Notes: a model not told the origin generated them from the letters alone. Positions 16,118 to 25,937 are shown, counted from the first letter of the stretch. The stretch is DNA of 64,000 nt from Ralstonia pickettii (GCF_030582395.1 NZ_CP104381.1:3038001-3102000), one strand, 5' to 3'. Numbers and translations are program-made.

Positions 16118-16402
16118 ATGCGACTCAAGCAGATGGGGTTGGCCGCCATGCTGGCGGTCGGGGCCCTCGCGGCGGGCAGCGCTTGGGCGCAGGCCACCCG
16201 CGTGGAAGTGTTCGGGCAGGATGCACGCGCCGAACGGTTCGACGTCTATAGCGACGGTGCCCGCACCGGACGCTTCGACACGTATACCGAGGGCGCGCGC
16301 AGCGGCCGCTTCGATCCGTATTCGGACGGCATGCGCAGCGACCCGGCCGGCCGCTCCCGCGAAGCCGGCGGTACAGTCTACGGGTATCCGGTTCCGAATT
16401 GA
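16118..16402 (+). CDS. Small secreted protein with tandem ~14-residue repeats
   Basis: The 94-residue product has a signal peptide (MRLKQMGLAAMLAVGALAAG, cleavage near AWAQ) and a mature part of about 65 residues built from a repeated unit. ERFDVYSDGARTG, GRFDTYTEGARSG and GRFDPYSDGMRSD follow each other, each with an aromatic-aspartate start and a GAR/GMR end. The family is not known to me. A GAAGGAG 9 bases before the ATG fixes the start. It is monocistronic with a terminator at 16497. A periplasmic or surface role is inferred only from the signal peptide. The last residues (YGYPVPN) are tyrosine- and proline-rich. Confidence 0.75.
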   Translation: MRLKQMGLAAMLAVGALAAGSAWAQATRVEVFGQDARAERFDVYSDGARTGRFDTYTEGARSGRFDPYSDGMRSDPAGRSREAGGTVYGYPVPN

Positions 16403-16496
16403 TGCGCCTAGCGGCATTCGCCGCGTTCGCCGCGCATTGAAGAGTTACGGGCCGGTCTCCAGGCATCCTCCGTTTTCCGCCTTTTGGCCCACTCTG

Positions 16497-16528
16497 GCCC
16501 CGCTGGTGATGCGCCAGCGGGGCTTTTT
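16497..16528 (+). terminator. Intrinsic terminator after small repeat-protein gene
   Basis: GCCCCGCTGG and CCAGCGGGGC pair across a 7-nt loop and are followed by T5. It ends 8 bp before the stop of the convergent aldehyde oxidoreductase large-subunit gene. Confidence 0.9.
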
Positions 16529-16535
16529 CATATGC

Positions 16536-18734
16536 TCAGATGAGCTTGTCGAGCGTGATCGGCAATTCGCGCACTCGCCGGCCGGTGGCGTGATAGACGG
16601 CATTGGCGATGGCTGCCGGCACGCCCGTGATACCGATCTCGCCGATGCCCTTGGCGCCGAGCGGGTTGATTTGCGGGTCCGCCTCATCGAGCACGAGGAT
16701 GTCGATGTCGGGCACATCGGCGTTGACGGGCACGTGGTACTCCGCCAGGTTGTTGTTGACGATGCGACCGTAACGCGGGTCCAGCAGACTCTCTTCGAAC
16801 AGCGCCATGCCCATCCCCCAGACGATGCCGCCCATGAGCTGGCTGCGGCCGGTCTTGGCATTGAGCAACCGCCCCACGCCGTAGCTGCCGACGATGCGCG
16901 AGACGCGGACCACGCCCAGATCCGCATCGACATGCACCTCGACAAACACCGCGCCGAACGAGTGCATTGAGAACTTCTGCTTTTCCTCGCCCGGCTGCAC
17001 CTTGGCGGTCACCTCGATGGGACGGCCGTAGCGGGCGACCACGGCAGCCACGGGCTCACGCGCGCCGCTGCGTGCGCTCAGGAAGCCGTCGGCCACCGTG
17101 ACCTCGTCTGCAGCGAGCCCGTGCAGCGGCGAGCTGGCATCGGCAACGGCTGCGGCAATCAACGCATCGCGCGCCTGCGTGCCCGCGGCCTGCACGGCGG
17201 GCGAGACGCTGGCCGCGCTCTGCGATCCGCCCGACACCGGCGCCTCGGGCATGCGCGTGTCGCCCAGGCTGAAGTGCACGCGGTCGACCGGCACGCCCAT
17301 GGCATCCGCAGCTACCTGCGTCATCACCGTGTAGGTGCCGGTGCCCAGATCCTGCGAGCCCGATTCGACCTGCACCGTGCCGTCCGGCAGGTAGCGCGCG
17401 GTGGCGGCCGCGGCACTGCGGTTTGCGGGGTACGTGGCCGTGGCCATGCCCCACCCGACACGTGTATTGCCCTGGCGCATGCCGCCCGGCTGTGGATTGC
17501 GACGTGCCCAGCCAAAGCGCTCGGCGCCGGCGCGATAACACGCCGCCAGCGATTTGCTCGACCACGGGAGGCGTTTTTCCGGGTCCTGTACCGCATCGTT
17601 GCGCAGGCGCAGCTCCAACGGGTCGATATCGAGCGCGTAGGCCATCTCATCCAGTGCCACTTCCAGCGCGAACGTACCGGTGGCTTCGCCGGGCGCCCGC
17701 ATGAACGTCGGCGTGCCGATGTTGAGGCGCGCGAGCCGATGCGTCGTCCGCTGGTGGGGCGTGTCGTAGAGCATGCGGGTCACGACGGCGCAGGGCTCGG
17801 TCCAGTCTTCAATCATCGACGTGGTGGTCAGCGAGTCATGAGAGATGGCGGTGAAGCGGCCATCGGGGCCGGCGCCCAAGGCGATGCGCTGCTCGGTGCG
17901 CGGGCGGCCGCCGACCGGGCCGAACATCTGCGGCCGCTCCAGGACCAGCTTGACGGGCCGCCCGGCCTGGCGCGCGGCCATCGCCGCCAGCACCACATGC
18001 GACCACACCGAGCCCTTGCAGCCGAACCCGCCGCCCACGAACGGGCACACCACACGGAGTTTGTCAGGCGACAGGCCAAGCGTCTTGGCGACGGTGCGGC
18101 GCACGCCCGAGACGTACTGCGTGCTGTCGTACAACGTGAGCGAATCGCCCTCCCACACCGCGATCGTCGCGTGCGGCTCCATCGGGTTGTGCGTTTCCAT
18201 GGGCGTACCGTAGACGGCCTCGATGCGCTGCGCCGCTTGCGCCATGCCGGCGGCCAAATCGCCGCGCATGGTATCGGCCGACTGCCCCTGCACCTTGCCG
18301 GGCGAGTGGGCATCGGCGCGGGCGGTTTCGAAATCGAGCCGCGCTGCCTGCTGCGCAACCTCTACGCGCACCATGCGCGCTGCGGCCTGCGCATGTTCCA
18401 GCGTGTCGCCCACCACCAGCGCGACGGGCTGGCCGTTGTAATGCACCTGATCGTCCTGCAGCAACGAGAGCACGCGTCCGGCCGGTGGTTCCAGCGCGGG
18501 CTTGCCATCGTTTGGCAAGCGCGGCGCGTTCTCGTGCGTCATCACCAGCAGCACGCCGGGCATGGCCTGCGCGACGTGCGCATCGACCCGGCTGATCCGG
18601 CCGGCGGGCACCGTGCTTTGCACCAGCACCGCATGTACCAGACGCGGCACCTGAAACTCGGCGGAGTAGCGTGCCTGGCCCGTGACTTTAAGCAGACCGT
18701 CAGTGCGATCCAGCGGTTGGCCCACGTTGCTCAT
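16536..18734 (-). CDS. paoC: Molybdopterin-binding large subunit of periplasmic aldehyde oxidoreductase (PaoC/YagR-like)
   Basis: The 732-residue subunit belongs to the xanthine dehydrogenase family. It begins [18 protein letters not shown], has the cofactor-binding GGGFGCKG segment, a [11 protein letters not shown] region, and the conserved glycine-rich stretch [12 protein letters not shown] with the catalytic glutamate near the C-terminus. It should hold molybdenum cofactor, probably the cytosine dinucleotide form as in E. coli PaoC, and oxidise aromatic or other aldehydes to acids. It lacks its own signal and would travel to the periplasm with the Tat-tagged small subunit. A GGAGGTG precedes the ATG at 18734, which overlaps the stop of the FAD-subunit gene by 4 bases. 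No paoD-like maturation gene follows. Confidence 0.9.
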   Translation of the reverse strand: MSNVGQPLDRTDGLLKVTGQARYSAEFQVPRLVHAVLVQSTVPAGRISRVDAHVAQAMPGVLLVMTHENAPRLPNDGKPALEPPAGRVLSLLQDDQVHYNGQPVALVVGDTLEHAQAAARMVRVEVAQQAARLDFETARADAHSPGKVQGQSADTMRGDLAAGMAQAAQRIEAVYGTPMETHNPMEPHATIAVWEGDSLTLYDSTQYVSGVRRTVAKTLGLSPDKLRVVCPFVGGGFGCKGSVWSHVVLAAMAARQAGRPVKLVLERPQMFGPVGGRPRTEQRIALGAGPDGRFTAISHDSLTTTSMIEDWTEPCAVVTRMLYDTPHQRTTHRLARLNIGTPTFMRAPGEATGTFALEVALDEMAYALDIDPLELRLRNDAVQDPEKRLPWSSKSLAACYRAGAERFGWARRNPQPGGMRQGNTRVGWGMATATYPANRSAAAATARYLPDGTVQVESGSQDLGTGTYTVMTQVAADAMGVPVDRVHFSLGDTRMPEAPVSGGSQSAASVSPAVQAAGTQARDALIAAAVADASSPLHGLAADEVTVADGFLSARSGAREPVAAVVARYGRPIEVTAKVQPGEEKQKFSMHSFGAVFVEVHVDADLGVVRVSRIVGSYGVGRLLNAKTGRSQLMGGIVWGMGMALFEESLLDPRYGRIVNNNLAEYHVPVNADVPDIDILVLDEADPQINPLGAKGIGEIGITGVPAAIANAVYHATGRRVRELPITLDKLI

Positions 18735-19735
18735 GCCACACCTCCAGTCGGGTCGGAAGCCACGGTTAGCGCGCGCGCCACTGCACGCTGTGTGAGCGGC
18801 ACCTTGAAAGCGTTGTCGCGCAATGGCTGTGCGCCCTGCACGGCCAACGCGCCGGCCTGGGCAAACAACTGCGCGTCCAGCGCCTGCCCCGCCAGCATCT
18901 GCTCGGCCGCATGCGCACGCCACGGCTTGTGCGCGACGCCGCCCAGCGCGATGCGCGCCTCCCGGATCGTCCGCCCATCCGCTTGCAACGCCAGCGCCGC
19001 AGCCACCGACACCAGCGCAAACGCATAACTGGCACGGTCGCGCACCTTCAGGTAATGCACGTGCGGGCCGAACACGGGCGGCGGCAGATCGATGGCGACG
19101 ATCAACTCACCGGGCCCGAGTGTCGTGTCGATTTCGGGGTGCGCTTCGGGAAGCCGATGGAACGCGTCGATCGGGATACGCCGCTCACCGTGCGCGCCGT
19201 GCACCACCACCGTGGCGTCGAGCGCGGCCAAGGCGACAGCCATGTCGGACGGATGCGTCGCCACGCAGGCCTCGCTGGCGCCGAGGATGGCGTGCATGCG
19301 ATTGAAGCCCTCGCGCGCGGCACAGCCGGAACCGGGCTGCCGCTTGTTGCACGCCGGGTACGCCGTGTCGTAGAAGTAATGGCAACGCGTGCGCTGCATC
19401 AGGTTGCCGCCGTTGGTGGCCATGTTGCGCAGCTGCCCCGACGCACCCGACACAATCGCCTCGCTCAGGAGCGGATAGCGCGAGCGCACCAGCGGATGTG
19501 CCGCCGTGTCGGCATTGCGCGCCATCGCGCCCAGGCGAAGTCCACCGTCGGGCAACGCGCGAATCTGCGCCAGCGGCAGGCGGCTCACGTCCACCAGCCG
19601 CTGCGGTTGCTCGACGCCGCCCTTCATCAGGTCCAGCAGATTCGTCCCCCCGCCGATATAGCGCGCGCCCGGCTCGTTGCCCAGGCGCACGGCGGCCTCG
19701 ACGGAAGATGCACGGTCATAAGCAATCGATTGCAT
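18731..19735 (-). CDS. paoB: FAD-binding subunit of aldehyde oxidoreductase with extra [4Fe-4S] site (PaoB/YagS-like)
   Basis: The 334-residue protein has the FAD pyrophosphate motif [15 protein letters not shown] (24-38), and a second [16 protein letters not shown] region (97-111) typical of the CO dehydrogenase flavoprotein family. A cysteine insertion follows: Cys118, Cys129 in [12 protein letters not shown], Cys138 and Cys157. These match the [4Fe-4S] ligands that distinguish E. coli PaoB from ordinary xanthine dehydrogenase medium subunits, which supports the periplasmic aldehyde oxidoreductase assignment. It lies between the iron-sulfur and molybdenum subunit genes, 9 bp from the former and overlapping the latter. 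Confidence 0.9.
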   Translation of the reverse strand: MQSIAYDRASSVEAAVRLGNEPGARYIGGGTNLLDLMKGGVEQPQRLVDVSRLPLAQIRALPDGGLRLGAMARNADTAAHPLVRSRYPLLSEAIVSGASGQLRNMATNGGNLMQRTRCHYFYDTAYPACNKRQPGSGCAAREGFNRMHAILGASEACVATHPSDMAVALAALDATVVVHGAHGERRIPIDAFHRLPEAHPEIDTTLGPGELIVAIDLPPPVFGPHVHYLKVRDRASYAFALVSVAAALALQADGRTIREARIALGGVAHKPWRAHAAEQMLAGQALDAQLFAQAGALAVQGAQPLRDNAFKVPLTQRAVARALTVASDPTGGVA

Positions 19736-19744
19736 GACGGCTCC

Positions 19745-20485
19745 TCAGGCAACGTTGCCGGACTTGGCGGCCACTACACGAATTGCCGCCACGATGTTGG
19801 GGTACGCGCCGCAGCGGCAGAGGTTGCCGCTCATACGCTCGCGTATTTCGTCTTCGGTCAGCGCAACGGCGCCGTCATTGCCGAGCGCCGCGGGCGACGT
19901 GACGGCGCTCGGCATGCCGCGGCGCGCCTCTTCCAACACGGCGACAGCCGAGCAAATCTGCCCCGGCGTGCAATAGCCGCACTGGAACGCGTCGTGTTCA
20001 AGAAAGGCCGCCTGCACCGAATGCAGCGCCGCGCGGTCAACCACGCCTTCATGCGCATGCGCCAACCCTTCAACGGTGGTGATGGCCTCGCCCTCGTGCA
20101 TGATCGCCAGTGTCAGGCAGCTGTTAATGCGCCGACCATTCACGAGGACAGTGCACGCGCCGCACTGACCGCGGTCGCAGCCCTTCTTGGTGCCGGTCAG
20201 GCCGAGCACCTCGCGCAGCGCATCGAGCAATGTGACACGCGGCTCTAGCGACAACGCATACGGCTTGCCGTTGATATTGAGGGACACGGGCCGCGCCGGT
20301 GCCAACGCCGCCGAACGTGCCGGGGCCGACGCATCAGTGCGCGCGCCCGCCGACTCGTACGGCAACGCAAGCGCCGACGCCGCGGCGGCCGCGCTCTGCA
20401 AAAAGCCACGCCGGCTGGGGCGGGCGGGTGATCTATCCGTTGCCTGGGAAGGGTCGCTCGATGCTGCGGAGGGATGTTCTGACAT
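19745..20485 (-). CDS. paoA: [2Fe-2S] subunit of aldehyde oxidoreductase with Tat signal (PaoA/YagT-like)
   Basis: This 246-residue subunit starts with an unusually long Tat leader: RPSRRGFLQ with the arginine pair at 25-26, then an alanine-rich hydrophobic stretch. The first [2Fe-2S] cluster is bound by Cys103, Cys108, Cys111 and Cys123 (KGCDRGQCGACTV and NSC). The second is bound by CGYC at 169-172 and CRC at 223-225. It heads the three-gene unit and gives the whole complex its export signal. The start at 20485 is chosen because a GGAG lies upstream and the twin-arginine is then in a normal leader; a further in-frame start at 20527 is less likely. Confidence 0.92.
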   Translation of the reverse strand: MSEHPSAASSDPSQATDRSPARPSRRGFLQSAAAAASALALPYESAGARTDASAPARSAALAPARPVSLNINGKPYALSLEPRVTLLDALREVLGLTGTKKGCDRGQCGACTVLVNGRRINSCLTLAIMHEGEAITTVEGLAHAHEGVVDRAALHSVQAAFLEHDAFQCGYCTPGQICSAVAVLEEARRGMPSAVTSPAALGNDGAVALTEDEIRERMSGNLCRCGAYPNIVAAIRVVAAKSGNVA

Positions 20486-20648
20486 GACGCACGCTCCACC
20501 GGCCGGGCGGGCCGTAGCTGGGGACATGCGTCAGGGGAAAGCAAGCGGAATACCCGGCACCCGGGCGGTGGGAAGCCGCAGGACAGCGGCTTCGCGCAGG
20601 AGATGTGCTGCGGCGCGTGTAAGGCTTACGCGCCGCGTTGCAGTGCAG

Positions 20649-21959
20649 TTATTTGGTCAGGCCGACGCGATCGCGCGACACGTCCATGACCATGCGCGTC
20701 AGCAGGTACAGGCGCGGCACGATGGAGTTCAGGTCGACGTATTCGGCGTCGTTCGAGTGCGCGCCGAAGCTCGCCAGCCCAAAGCGCTCGATCACAGGCG
20801 CCTTGGTCTTGGACGCGGCAAACGCGGCATCGGTGCCGCCGCCTTCTGCCTTGTCGTCAATCTCCAGCGTCTTGCCCAGTTCGCCGTAGATCTTCTGGGC
20901 GTGCTCGGCCAACGCGCGCGAGGCCGGCGTCGCTTCCAGCGGCGGGCGGCGGCGCTCGAACTTGGCCGTGACCTGCGTATCCGGGACCAGCTTGTTCTTG
21001 ATGCGTTCGTTGACAGTCTCTTCCAGCTTGTCGGCATCGGCGGCGCGCAGCAGACGCACATCGGCCTGCGCGGTGGCGACGGCCGGGATCACGTTGCGGT
21101 TGGTGCCCGCTTGTGCCACCGTCCAGTTCACTTTCAGGCCGGTTTCGGGCTTGGACAGATCGCGCATCTGGAGCACCTGGTGCGACAGTTCGTACAGCGC
21201 GTTGCGGCCTTGCTCCGGTGCGCCGCCCGCGTGCGAAGCCTTGCCCTTTACATCAAGCAGGATCGCGCCGATGCCGCTGGTGGCCAGCGACAGCTTGTCC
21301 GACGTCACGCGCGTGCCTTCGCACGAAAACACGGCGTCCTGCTCGGCGCCCAGCTTGGCCTGCATGGCCCGCGCGCCGGGCGAGCTGATCTCTTCATCGC
21401 CGTTGATCAGCACCGTGAGCGTGCCGTATTGCTTGAAATTGACGGCCTGCAGGATCGACACCGTGTGCAGGATGACCGCCACGCCGTTCTTGTCGTCGGC
21501 AATGCCCAGACCGTAGGCGCGGTCACCGTCGATGCGGAACGGCTGCTGCGCGAGCATGCCTTTCAGGTAGACGGTGTCCATGTGCGCGATCAGCATGATG
21601 TTGCGCTTGCCCTCACCCTTGAAGCGCGCCAGCACCATCTTGCCGATCTTTTCGGGCGTGTCGGCCATGCGGTAGGCATGGTCGCTGGGGTCGATCAGCT
21701 TGACGTCGCCGCCCATGCCGCGCAGGCGCTCGGCGATCACGCCGGCAATCTTGTCCAGGCCTTCGATGTCCTTGCTGCCCGATTCGATCGAAACCAGCGT
21801 CTTCATGGTGTCGATCAGCGCGGGTTTTTCCTGCTGGGCGCGCTTGTAGATTTCAGCCGGCGGCACGGCGGCAGCGTGGCCGGCAGCCAGCGCACCGACC
21901 AGTGCAACGACGGCGAGCACGGCAGGGCGCAAACCCTTGGGCAACAACGGGGCTCTCAT
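20649..21959 (-). CDS. Exported M20-family metallopeptidase (glutamate carboxypeptidase-like)
   Basis: The 436-residue precursor has a cleavable signal (hydrophobic stretch ending GHAAAV). The mature enzyme has the co-catalytic zinc ligands in IAHMDTVYLKG (His126, Asp128), GIADDKNGV with the bridging Asp155, and the catalytic and ligand glutamates in NGDEE (189-190). A lid domain follows, with KGKASHAGGAPEQGRNAL. This is the pattern of carboxypeptidase G2 (glutamate carboxypeptidase), which releases C-terminal glutamate from folates and peptides in the periplasm. The exact substrate is not readable. It stands as a single gene between the pao operon (same strand, 160 bp away) and the divergent DUF1835 gene. 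Confidence 0.92.
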   Translation of the reverse strand: MRAPLLPKGLRPAVLAVVALVGALAAGHAAAVPPAEIYKRAQQEKPALIDTMKTLVSIESGSKDIEGLDKIAGVIAERLRGMGGDVKLIDPSDHAYRMADTPEKIGKMVLARFKGEGKRNIMLIAHMDTVYLKGMLAQQPFRIDGDRAYGLGIADDKNGVAVILHTVSILQAVNFKQYGTLTVLINGDEEISSPGARAMQAKLGAEQDAVFSCEGTRVTSDKLSLATSGIGAILLDVKGKASHAGGAPEQGRNALYELSHQVLQMRDLSKPETGLKVNWTVAQAGTNRNVIPAVATAQADVRLLRAADADKLEETVNERIKNKLVPDTQVTAKFERRRPPLEATPASRALAEHAQKIYGELGKTLEIDDKAEGGGTDAAFAASKTKAPVIERFGLASFGAHSNDAEYVDLNSIVPRLYLLTRMVMDVSRDRVGLTK

Positions 21960-22142
21960 GGATGTTTCCTCACCTGTTCTTAGTTATGGTCTGCAACAAA
22001 ACCGCGATTTTCTCACGCCAGCCTGAGGATTGCCCGAGGGCTATCCCCCCTTCGGATAGGCACATGACACCGCGCAAAGGAATACTGATAGAGATGCGTA
22101 AAACGAAAGCGCGGCGCTGACACTCTCGCTACAATTGCTGCC

Positions 22143-22937
22143 ATGCAATACATCCATGTCGTCAACGGCGATGTTGCCGGCGCCACGCTCAAACAGGCGC
22201 TCGCACAGGCTGGCCGCCCCGATTCCGTAGTCGTGCTGCGCGACGATCTCGCCGTCGGGCCGCTGGTCGACGTCGATAGCGTCGCCATGGCACGCTCCGG
22301 CTTCTGGCAGCGCGTGGCGCCCAACAGCAATATCGACTTCGCCGCCGAGATGCGCGACGCACTTGCGTCGCTCGCCGACCTGCGCGATGCCACCACGGAA
22401 GTCGCCATCTGGCACGGCCAAAGCGCGTCGGACCAGCTCATGCTGCGCCGGGTGGCGTTCCATCTGCACCAATCGCCCCAGCGCATCAATGAAGTCGGCA
22501 TGGATGTGCGCGAACTTGAGGCCCCCAACGGCCAAGGTCCGTTGACCACCATCGGCATGTATTCGGGCGCACGGCTGGCGCGGCGGTTTTCGACCATCGC
22601 CCCGGTGTCGGTGCTGCGCATCGGCCGCCTGGCCTACGAATGGCAGCAGACCGTGCGCGAAAACGCCGACACGCGGCTGTGGAAGGGCAACACGCTGGTG
22701 CCGGTGTCGTACGGCACCGTGGATGAAGTGATCCTTGAGCACGTTCCCACTGACTGGGCCAGCGCCCGCGACGTGGTCGGCAGCATCATGGGCGCCATCG
22801 ACGGACTCCTCGCCAGCGACTGGTTCGTCTTCTGGCGCTGCCGCGAACTGGTCGGCAACGGGCAGTTGCTGCTGCGCGGCGAGGCCGATTCGCTCAGCAC
22901 CTGCGAACTGCGTCGCAATGTGAGCGTGGCCGTGTAG
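22143..22937 (+). CDS. DUF1835/DUF3658-type protein
   Basis: The 264-residue protein begins IHVVNGDVAGATLKQAL, contains VLRDDLAVGPL, a WHGQSASDQLMLRR segment and a C-terminal DGLLASDWFVFWRCRELVGN region. The first two motifs are characteristic of the DUF1835 domain and the C-terminal segment of DUF3658; together they form a soluble cytoplasmic protein seen in many proteobacteria. Function is not established. There is no signal peptide or membrane segment. It is monocistronic, with an intrinsic terminator 29 bp after its stop, and divergent from the M20 peptidase gene. Confidence 0.82.
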   Translation: MQYIHVVNGDVAGATLKQALAQAGRPDSVVVLRDDLAVGPLVDVDSVAMARSGFWQRVAPNSNIDFAAEMRDALASLADLRDATTEVAIWHGQSASDQLMLRRVAFHLHQSPQRINEVGMDVRELEAPNGQGPLTTIGMYSGARLARRFSTIAPVSVLRIGRLAYEWQQTVRENADTRLWKGNTLVPVSYGTVDEVILEHVPTDWASARDVVGSIMGAIDGLLASDWFVFWRCRELVGNGQLLLRGEADSLSTCELRRNVSVAV

Positions 22938-22965
22938 GCCCGCCCGGACCCAGCACCTGCCCCGA

Positions 22966-22990
22966 GGAGCGCCGCACAGCGCTCCTTTTT
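22966..22990 (+). terminator. Intrinsic terminator after DUF1835 gene
   Basis: GGAGCGC, CGCACA loop, GCGCTCC, then T5. It lies just before the convergent kefC-type gene. Confidence 0.9.
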
Positions 22991-23015
22991 CTTTGTTCGC
23001 GGTCAGCGGCTGAGG

Positions 23016-24956
23016 TCAGCCGTCTCGGCGCACGCCTGCGCGCGCGGGGCAATCGATCGGGGTGTCCGCGTCGCCACCGTCCACTTCGTTGGCGAGATCG
23101 CTATCGGGCTGTGTGCCTTCCACGTCGCTATGGAGGTCGCCCTCACCCCACGGCATGGCGGATTCGCGCAGGCGCTTGCGCTGGGTGCGGTCGCGCTGGA
23201 ACATTTCGGCCAGTTCGTCGCGCCCCTGCTGCGCGAGCGACACCAGCTTCTTCTGATCGCGGTAGACCGGGTAGACCTGCTCCATTGAATTGAGCGTGTG
23301 GCGCCGGAACGTCTGGGCGATGCGGTGCGCTTCGTAAGGCTCCTTGCCCAGCCCTTCCAGTACGCGGCGGCTCAGCATGAGCGAGCCTTCGAACATTTCA
23401 CGTTCGATGACCTCCACGCCCCGGTCGCGCAACTGGTAGACGTGCGACACGTTGCGCGCCCGCACGTACAGCTTCAGGTGCGGGAAGCGCTCGCGCACGC
23501 GGTCGACCACCTCCAGGTTGGTTTCCATGTCGTCGATGGCGACGACCATCATGCTGGCCTTGTCGGCGCCGGCAGTTTCCAGCAGATCCATGCGCGTGGC
23601 GTCTCCATAGAAGACCTTGAAGCCGAAGCGGCGCAGCATGTCGATCTGGTCGGGGTCGTGATCTAGCACGGTGGCGCTATAGCCTTGGCTGTAGAGCATG
23701 CGGCCGACGATCTGCCCGAACCGGCCGAACCCGGCGATGATGACCTGGTTGTCCTGCGGATCGATGGTGTCGGGCGCGCGTTTCTTGCCATCCATCAGGC
23801 GTGGCACCAGCACCTTGTCGTGCAAGAGCAGGAGCAATGGGGTGGCCGCCATCGACAGCGCGACCACGAGGTTGAGCGCAGCGGCCGTCTCCGCCCCGAG
23901 CACGTTACCGGCCACGCCGGGGCCGAATACCACGAATGCAAATTCACCGCCTTGCGAGAGCAGGAACGCAAAGAGCCACGCCTGCCCACGCGCAATGCCA
24001 AAGCGGTTGGCGAGCAGGCGCAGCGCGCCAATCTTGACCGCCAGGAACACCGCAACCAGCCCGATCACGGCCCACGGCTGGCGCATCAGCACGCCAAAAT
24101 CGATCGACATGCCGACGGCCAGGAAGAACAGACCGAGCAGCAGCCCCTTGAACGGCTCGATGTCGGTTTCGAGCGCGTGACGGTATTCGGAATCGGCCAG
24201 CAGCACGCCGGCAATGAATGCACCCAGCGCCATCGACAAACCGACGCTGTGCATCAGCAAGGCAATGCCCACCACCAGCAACAGCGAGAACGAGGTGAAC
24301 ATCTCCCGCATGTTGGTGCGGGCAATGGCGCGCAGCACGGGGCGCAGCACCGTGCGACCACCGAAAATCACGGCCGCCACCACGCCCACCGCCTTGGCCG
24401 CCGCCACCCAGCTATGGCCACCGGATGCGTCGCTGGCATCCGTCGCCAGCAGCGGCAGCAGCGCGATCATCGGGATGGCCGCAATGTCCTGGAACAGCAG
24501 AATGCCGAAACTGGCCGTCCCGGCCGGCGTGCGCATCAAATTACGCTCGGTCAGCGTCGCCAGCGCGATGGCCGTCGACGACAGCGCCAGCCCAAGCCCC
24601 GCCACCACGGCCGCACGCCAGGGGTGGCCCACCGCCATGACCGCCAGCCCGACGGCCAGCGCACACACCAGGAGTTGCAGCCCGCCGTATCCGAAGATGC
24701 TCCGCCGTAGCGACCACAGCCGCGCCGGCTCCAGTTCCAGGCCGATCACAAACATCATCAGCACGACGCCGAATTCGGAGAAATCCAGAATCGACTGCAC
24801 GTTGGTGATGAGACGCAGGCCCCACGGCCCGACGATCACCCCGGCCAGCAAATACCCGAGCACGGAGCCCAGCCCGAGCCGACGCGCCAGCGGCACTGCC
24901 GCCACGGCCGCTGCCAGGTAGATGACGAAATTAACGAGCAGATCGTGCGATTGCAT
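23016..24956 (-). CDS. kefC: Glutathione-gated K+/H+ antiporter (KefB/KefC type)
   Basis: The 646-residue protein has about 12-13 membrane helices of the CPA2 antiporter family in its first 390 residues, including ALSSTAIAL and GILLFQDIAAIP signatures. A cytosolic RCK/TrkA-N Rossmann domain follows (VIIAGFGRFGQ near residue 405, then VLDHDPDQID), with a polar tail. It exports potassium in exchange for protons when glutathione adducts displace glutathione from the RCK domain, acidifying the cytoplasm against electrophiles. The partner oxidoreductase gene lies immediately upstream (23 bp), the standard kefFC arrangement. The start at 24956 gives the usual KefC N-terminus; a longer frame upstream overlaps kefF and is rejected. 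Confidence 0.94.
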   Translation of the reverse strand: MQSHDLLVNFVIYLAAAVAAVPLARRLGLGSVLGYLLAGVIVGPWGLRLITNVQSILDFSEFGVVLMMFVIGLELEPARLWSLRRSIFGYGGLQLLVCALAVGLAVMAVGHPWRAAVVAGLGLALSSTAIALATLTERNLMRTPAGTASFGILLFQDIAAIPMIALLPLLATDASDASGGHSWVAAAKAVGVVAAVIFGGRTVLRPVLRAIARTNMREMFTSFSLLLVVGIALLMHSVGLSMALGAFIAGVLLADSEYRHALETDIEPFKGLLLGLFFLAVGMSIDFGVLMRQPWAVIGLVAVFLAVKIGALRLLANRFGIARGQAWLFAFLLSQGGEFAFVVFGPGVAGNVLGAETAAALNLVVALSMAATPLLLLLHDKVLVPRLMDGKKRAPDTIDPQDNQVIIAGFGRFGQIVGRMLYSQGYSATVLDHDPDQIDMLRRFGFKVFYGDATRMDLLETAGADKASMMVVAIDDMETNLEVVDRVRERFPHLKLYVRARNVSHVYQLRDRGVEVIEREMFEGSLMLSRRVLEGLGKEPYEAHRIAQTFRRHTLNSMEQVYPVYRDQKKLVSLAQQGRDELAEMFQRDRTQRKRLRESAMPWGEGDLHSDVEGTQPDSDLANEVDGGDADTPIDCPARAGVRRDG

Positions 24957-24979
24957 GGGCAAGGAAAAGATCGGAAACG

Positions 24980-25537
24980 TCAGGCGACGGAGTCGGCGTC
25001 GGTCGGGAGCCAGGGCTGCAGCGCAGCTTTGACCTGCGCGATATGGGCGGTGATGGCCTCGGGGGACGCGTCGTCGGCGTCGTGCAGCACATGTGGCGGC
25101 TGCCACTGCATGCCGCACAGCGCAGCCGTCTGCTGCAGCGGCAGCAGGAACATGTCGAACGTGTGGCCGTGAACGCCGTCCGGGTTGTAGGAATGCGCGC
25201 GGCCGCCCGTCGTGGCAAGCACCATCAGGTGCTTGCCGCGCAAGGCGGTGCCGCCCGGCCCGTAGGCCCAGCCCATCTCCAGCACCACGTCGATCCACTC
25301 CTTGAGCAGCGACGGCGTGGCGTACCACTGCACCGGAAACTGGAAGACGACCAGTTCCGCCGCTTCCACCGCTTCCTGCTCCAGACGCACGTCGATGTCG
25401 AAATCGGGGTAATGCCAGTACAGGTCGTGCATGGCCACGCCGGGCAGGTTAGCCAACGCACGCGCCAATGGCTTGTTGGCACGTGAACGGCGCGGCGCGG
25501 GATGCGCGTAGATCACAAGAATGCGCGAGGGCGTCAT
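24980..25537 (-). CDS. kefF: KefF-like flavin NAD(P)H oxidoreductase, ancillary to the antiporter
   Basis: The 185-residue flavodoxin-like quinone reductase begins ILVIYAHPAPRRSRANK, and contains VVFQFPVQWYATPSLLKEW and ATTGGRAHSY, the FMN-binding pattern of the MdaB/KefF family. KefF stabilises KefC as a cytosolic dimer and reduces quinones or other electrophiles. Its position directly upstream of the antiporter on the same strand makes this assignment firm. It begins the two-gene operon; the promoter should lie in the region from 25538. Confidence 0.92.
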   Translation of the reverse strand: MTPSRILVIYAHPAPRRSRANKPLARALANLPGVAMHDLYWHYPDFDIDVRLEQEAVEAAELVVFQFPVQWYATPSLLKEWIDVVLEMGWAYGPGGTALRGKHLMVLATTGGRAHSYNPDGVHGHTFDMFLLPLQQTAALCGMQWQPPHVLHDADDASPEAITAHIAQVKAALQPWLPTDADSVA

Positions 25538-25937
25538 GGAAAATCAGGAGGCTGGGGCGGCTTGATGGTGCATCTTCGCACGGCTATTGTTGAGCGGCGT
25601 TACAGGCGGGATGGCGGCCGGGACGGTCGCGCCACGGACAAAGCACTTGCGAAAGCGCTGCGCTGCGCGCTTTTTGCGCGACGCAGCATCGACGTTGTTA
25701 GCACGCCACAACCGCGGAAGCTGCGCCCGGCTGCGCTAAATCAATGATTTGCCGCGAAATCCCGCGGAAAGGCTGACGCCAGACTTACGGGGAAACCCTG
25801 ATTGCACTACAATAGCATGGTGCATTGCACAACACTCAGTTGCACCCGATTGAGTGCCCCGGAGGCGCCATCCGCACCTCCGACTCATCACTTCGCTGCC
25901 TTCCGTTGAAAGGGGCGATCAGAACAGGAATTGTGTC
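25538..25937. other. Intergenic region between divergent kefF and GNAT genes
   Basis: 400 bp without a supportable gene. It holds a terminator-like hairpin facing the plus strand (AAAGCGC ... GCGCTTT plus T run, 25652-25675) that no upstream gene explains. There is a short symmetrical element GTGCATTGCAC (25820-25830) with extra TTGCAC copies at 25802 and 25840, just downstream of a TACAAT that could be a -10 (25808-25813). A small RNA or a divergent regulated promoter is possible; neither can be proven here. Confidence 0.4.

Noticed and set aside
17121..19028. 635-codon plus-strand frame opposite the molybdenum subunit gene
   Set aside because: Antisense to a gene with full family motifs; low-complexity basic translation, no ribosome site.
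25502..25747. Small open frame upstream of the GNAT gene
   Set aside because: Overlaps the start of kefF, has no ribosome site, and is Arg-rich as expected of a chance frame in GC-rich DNA.
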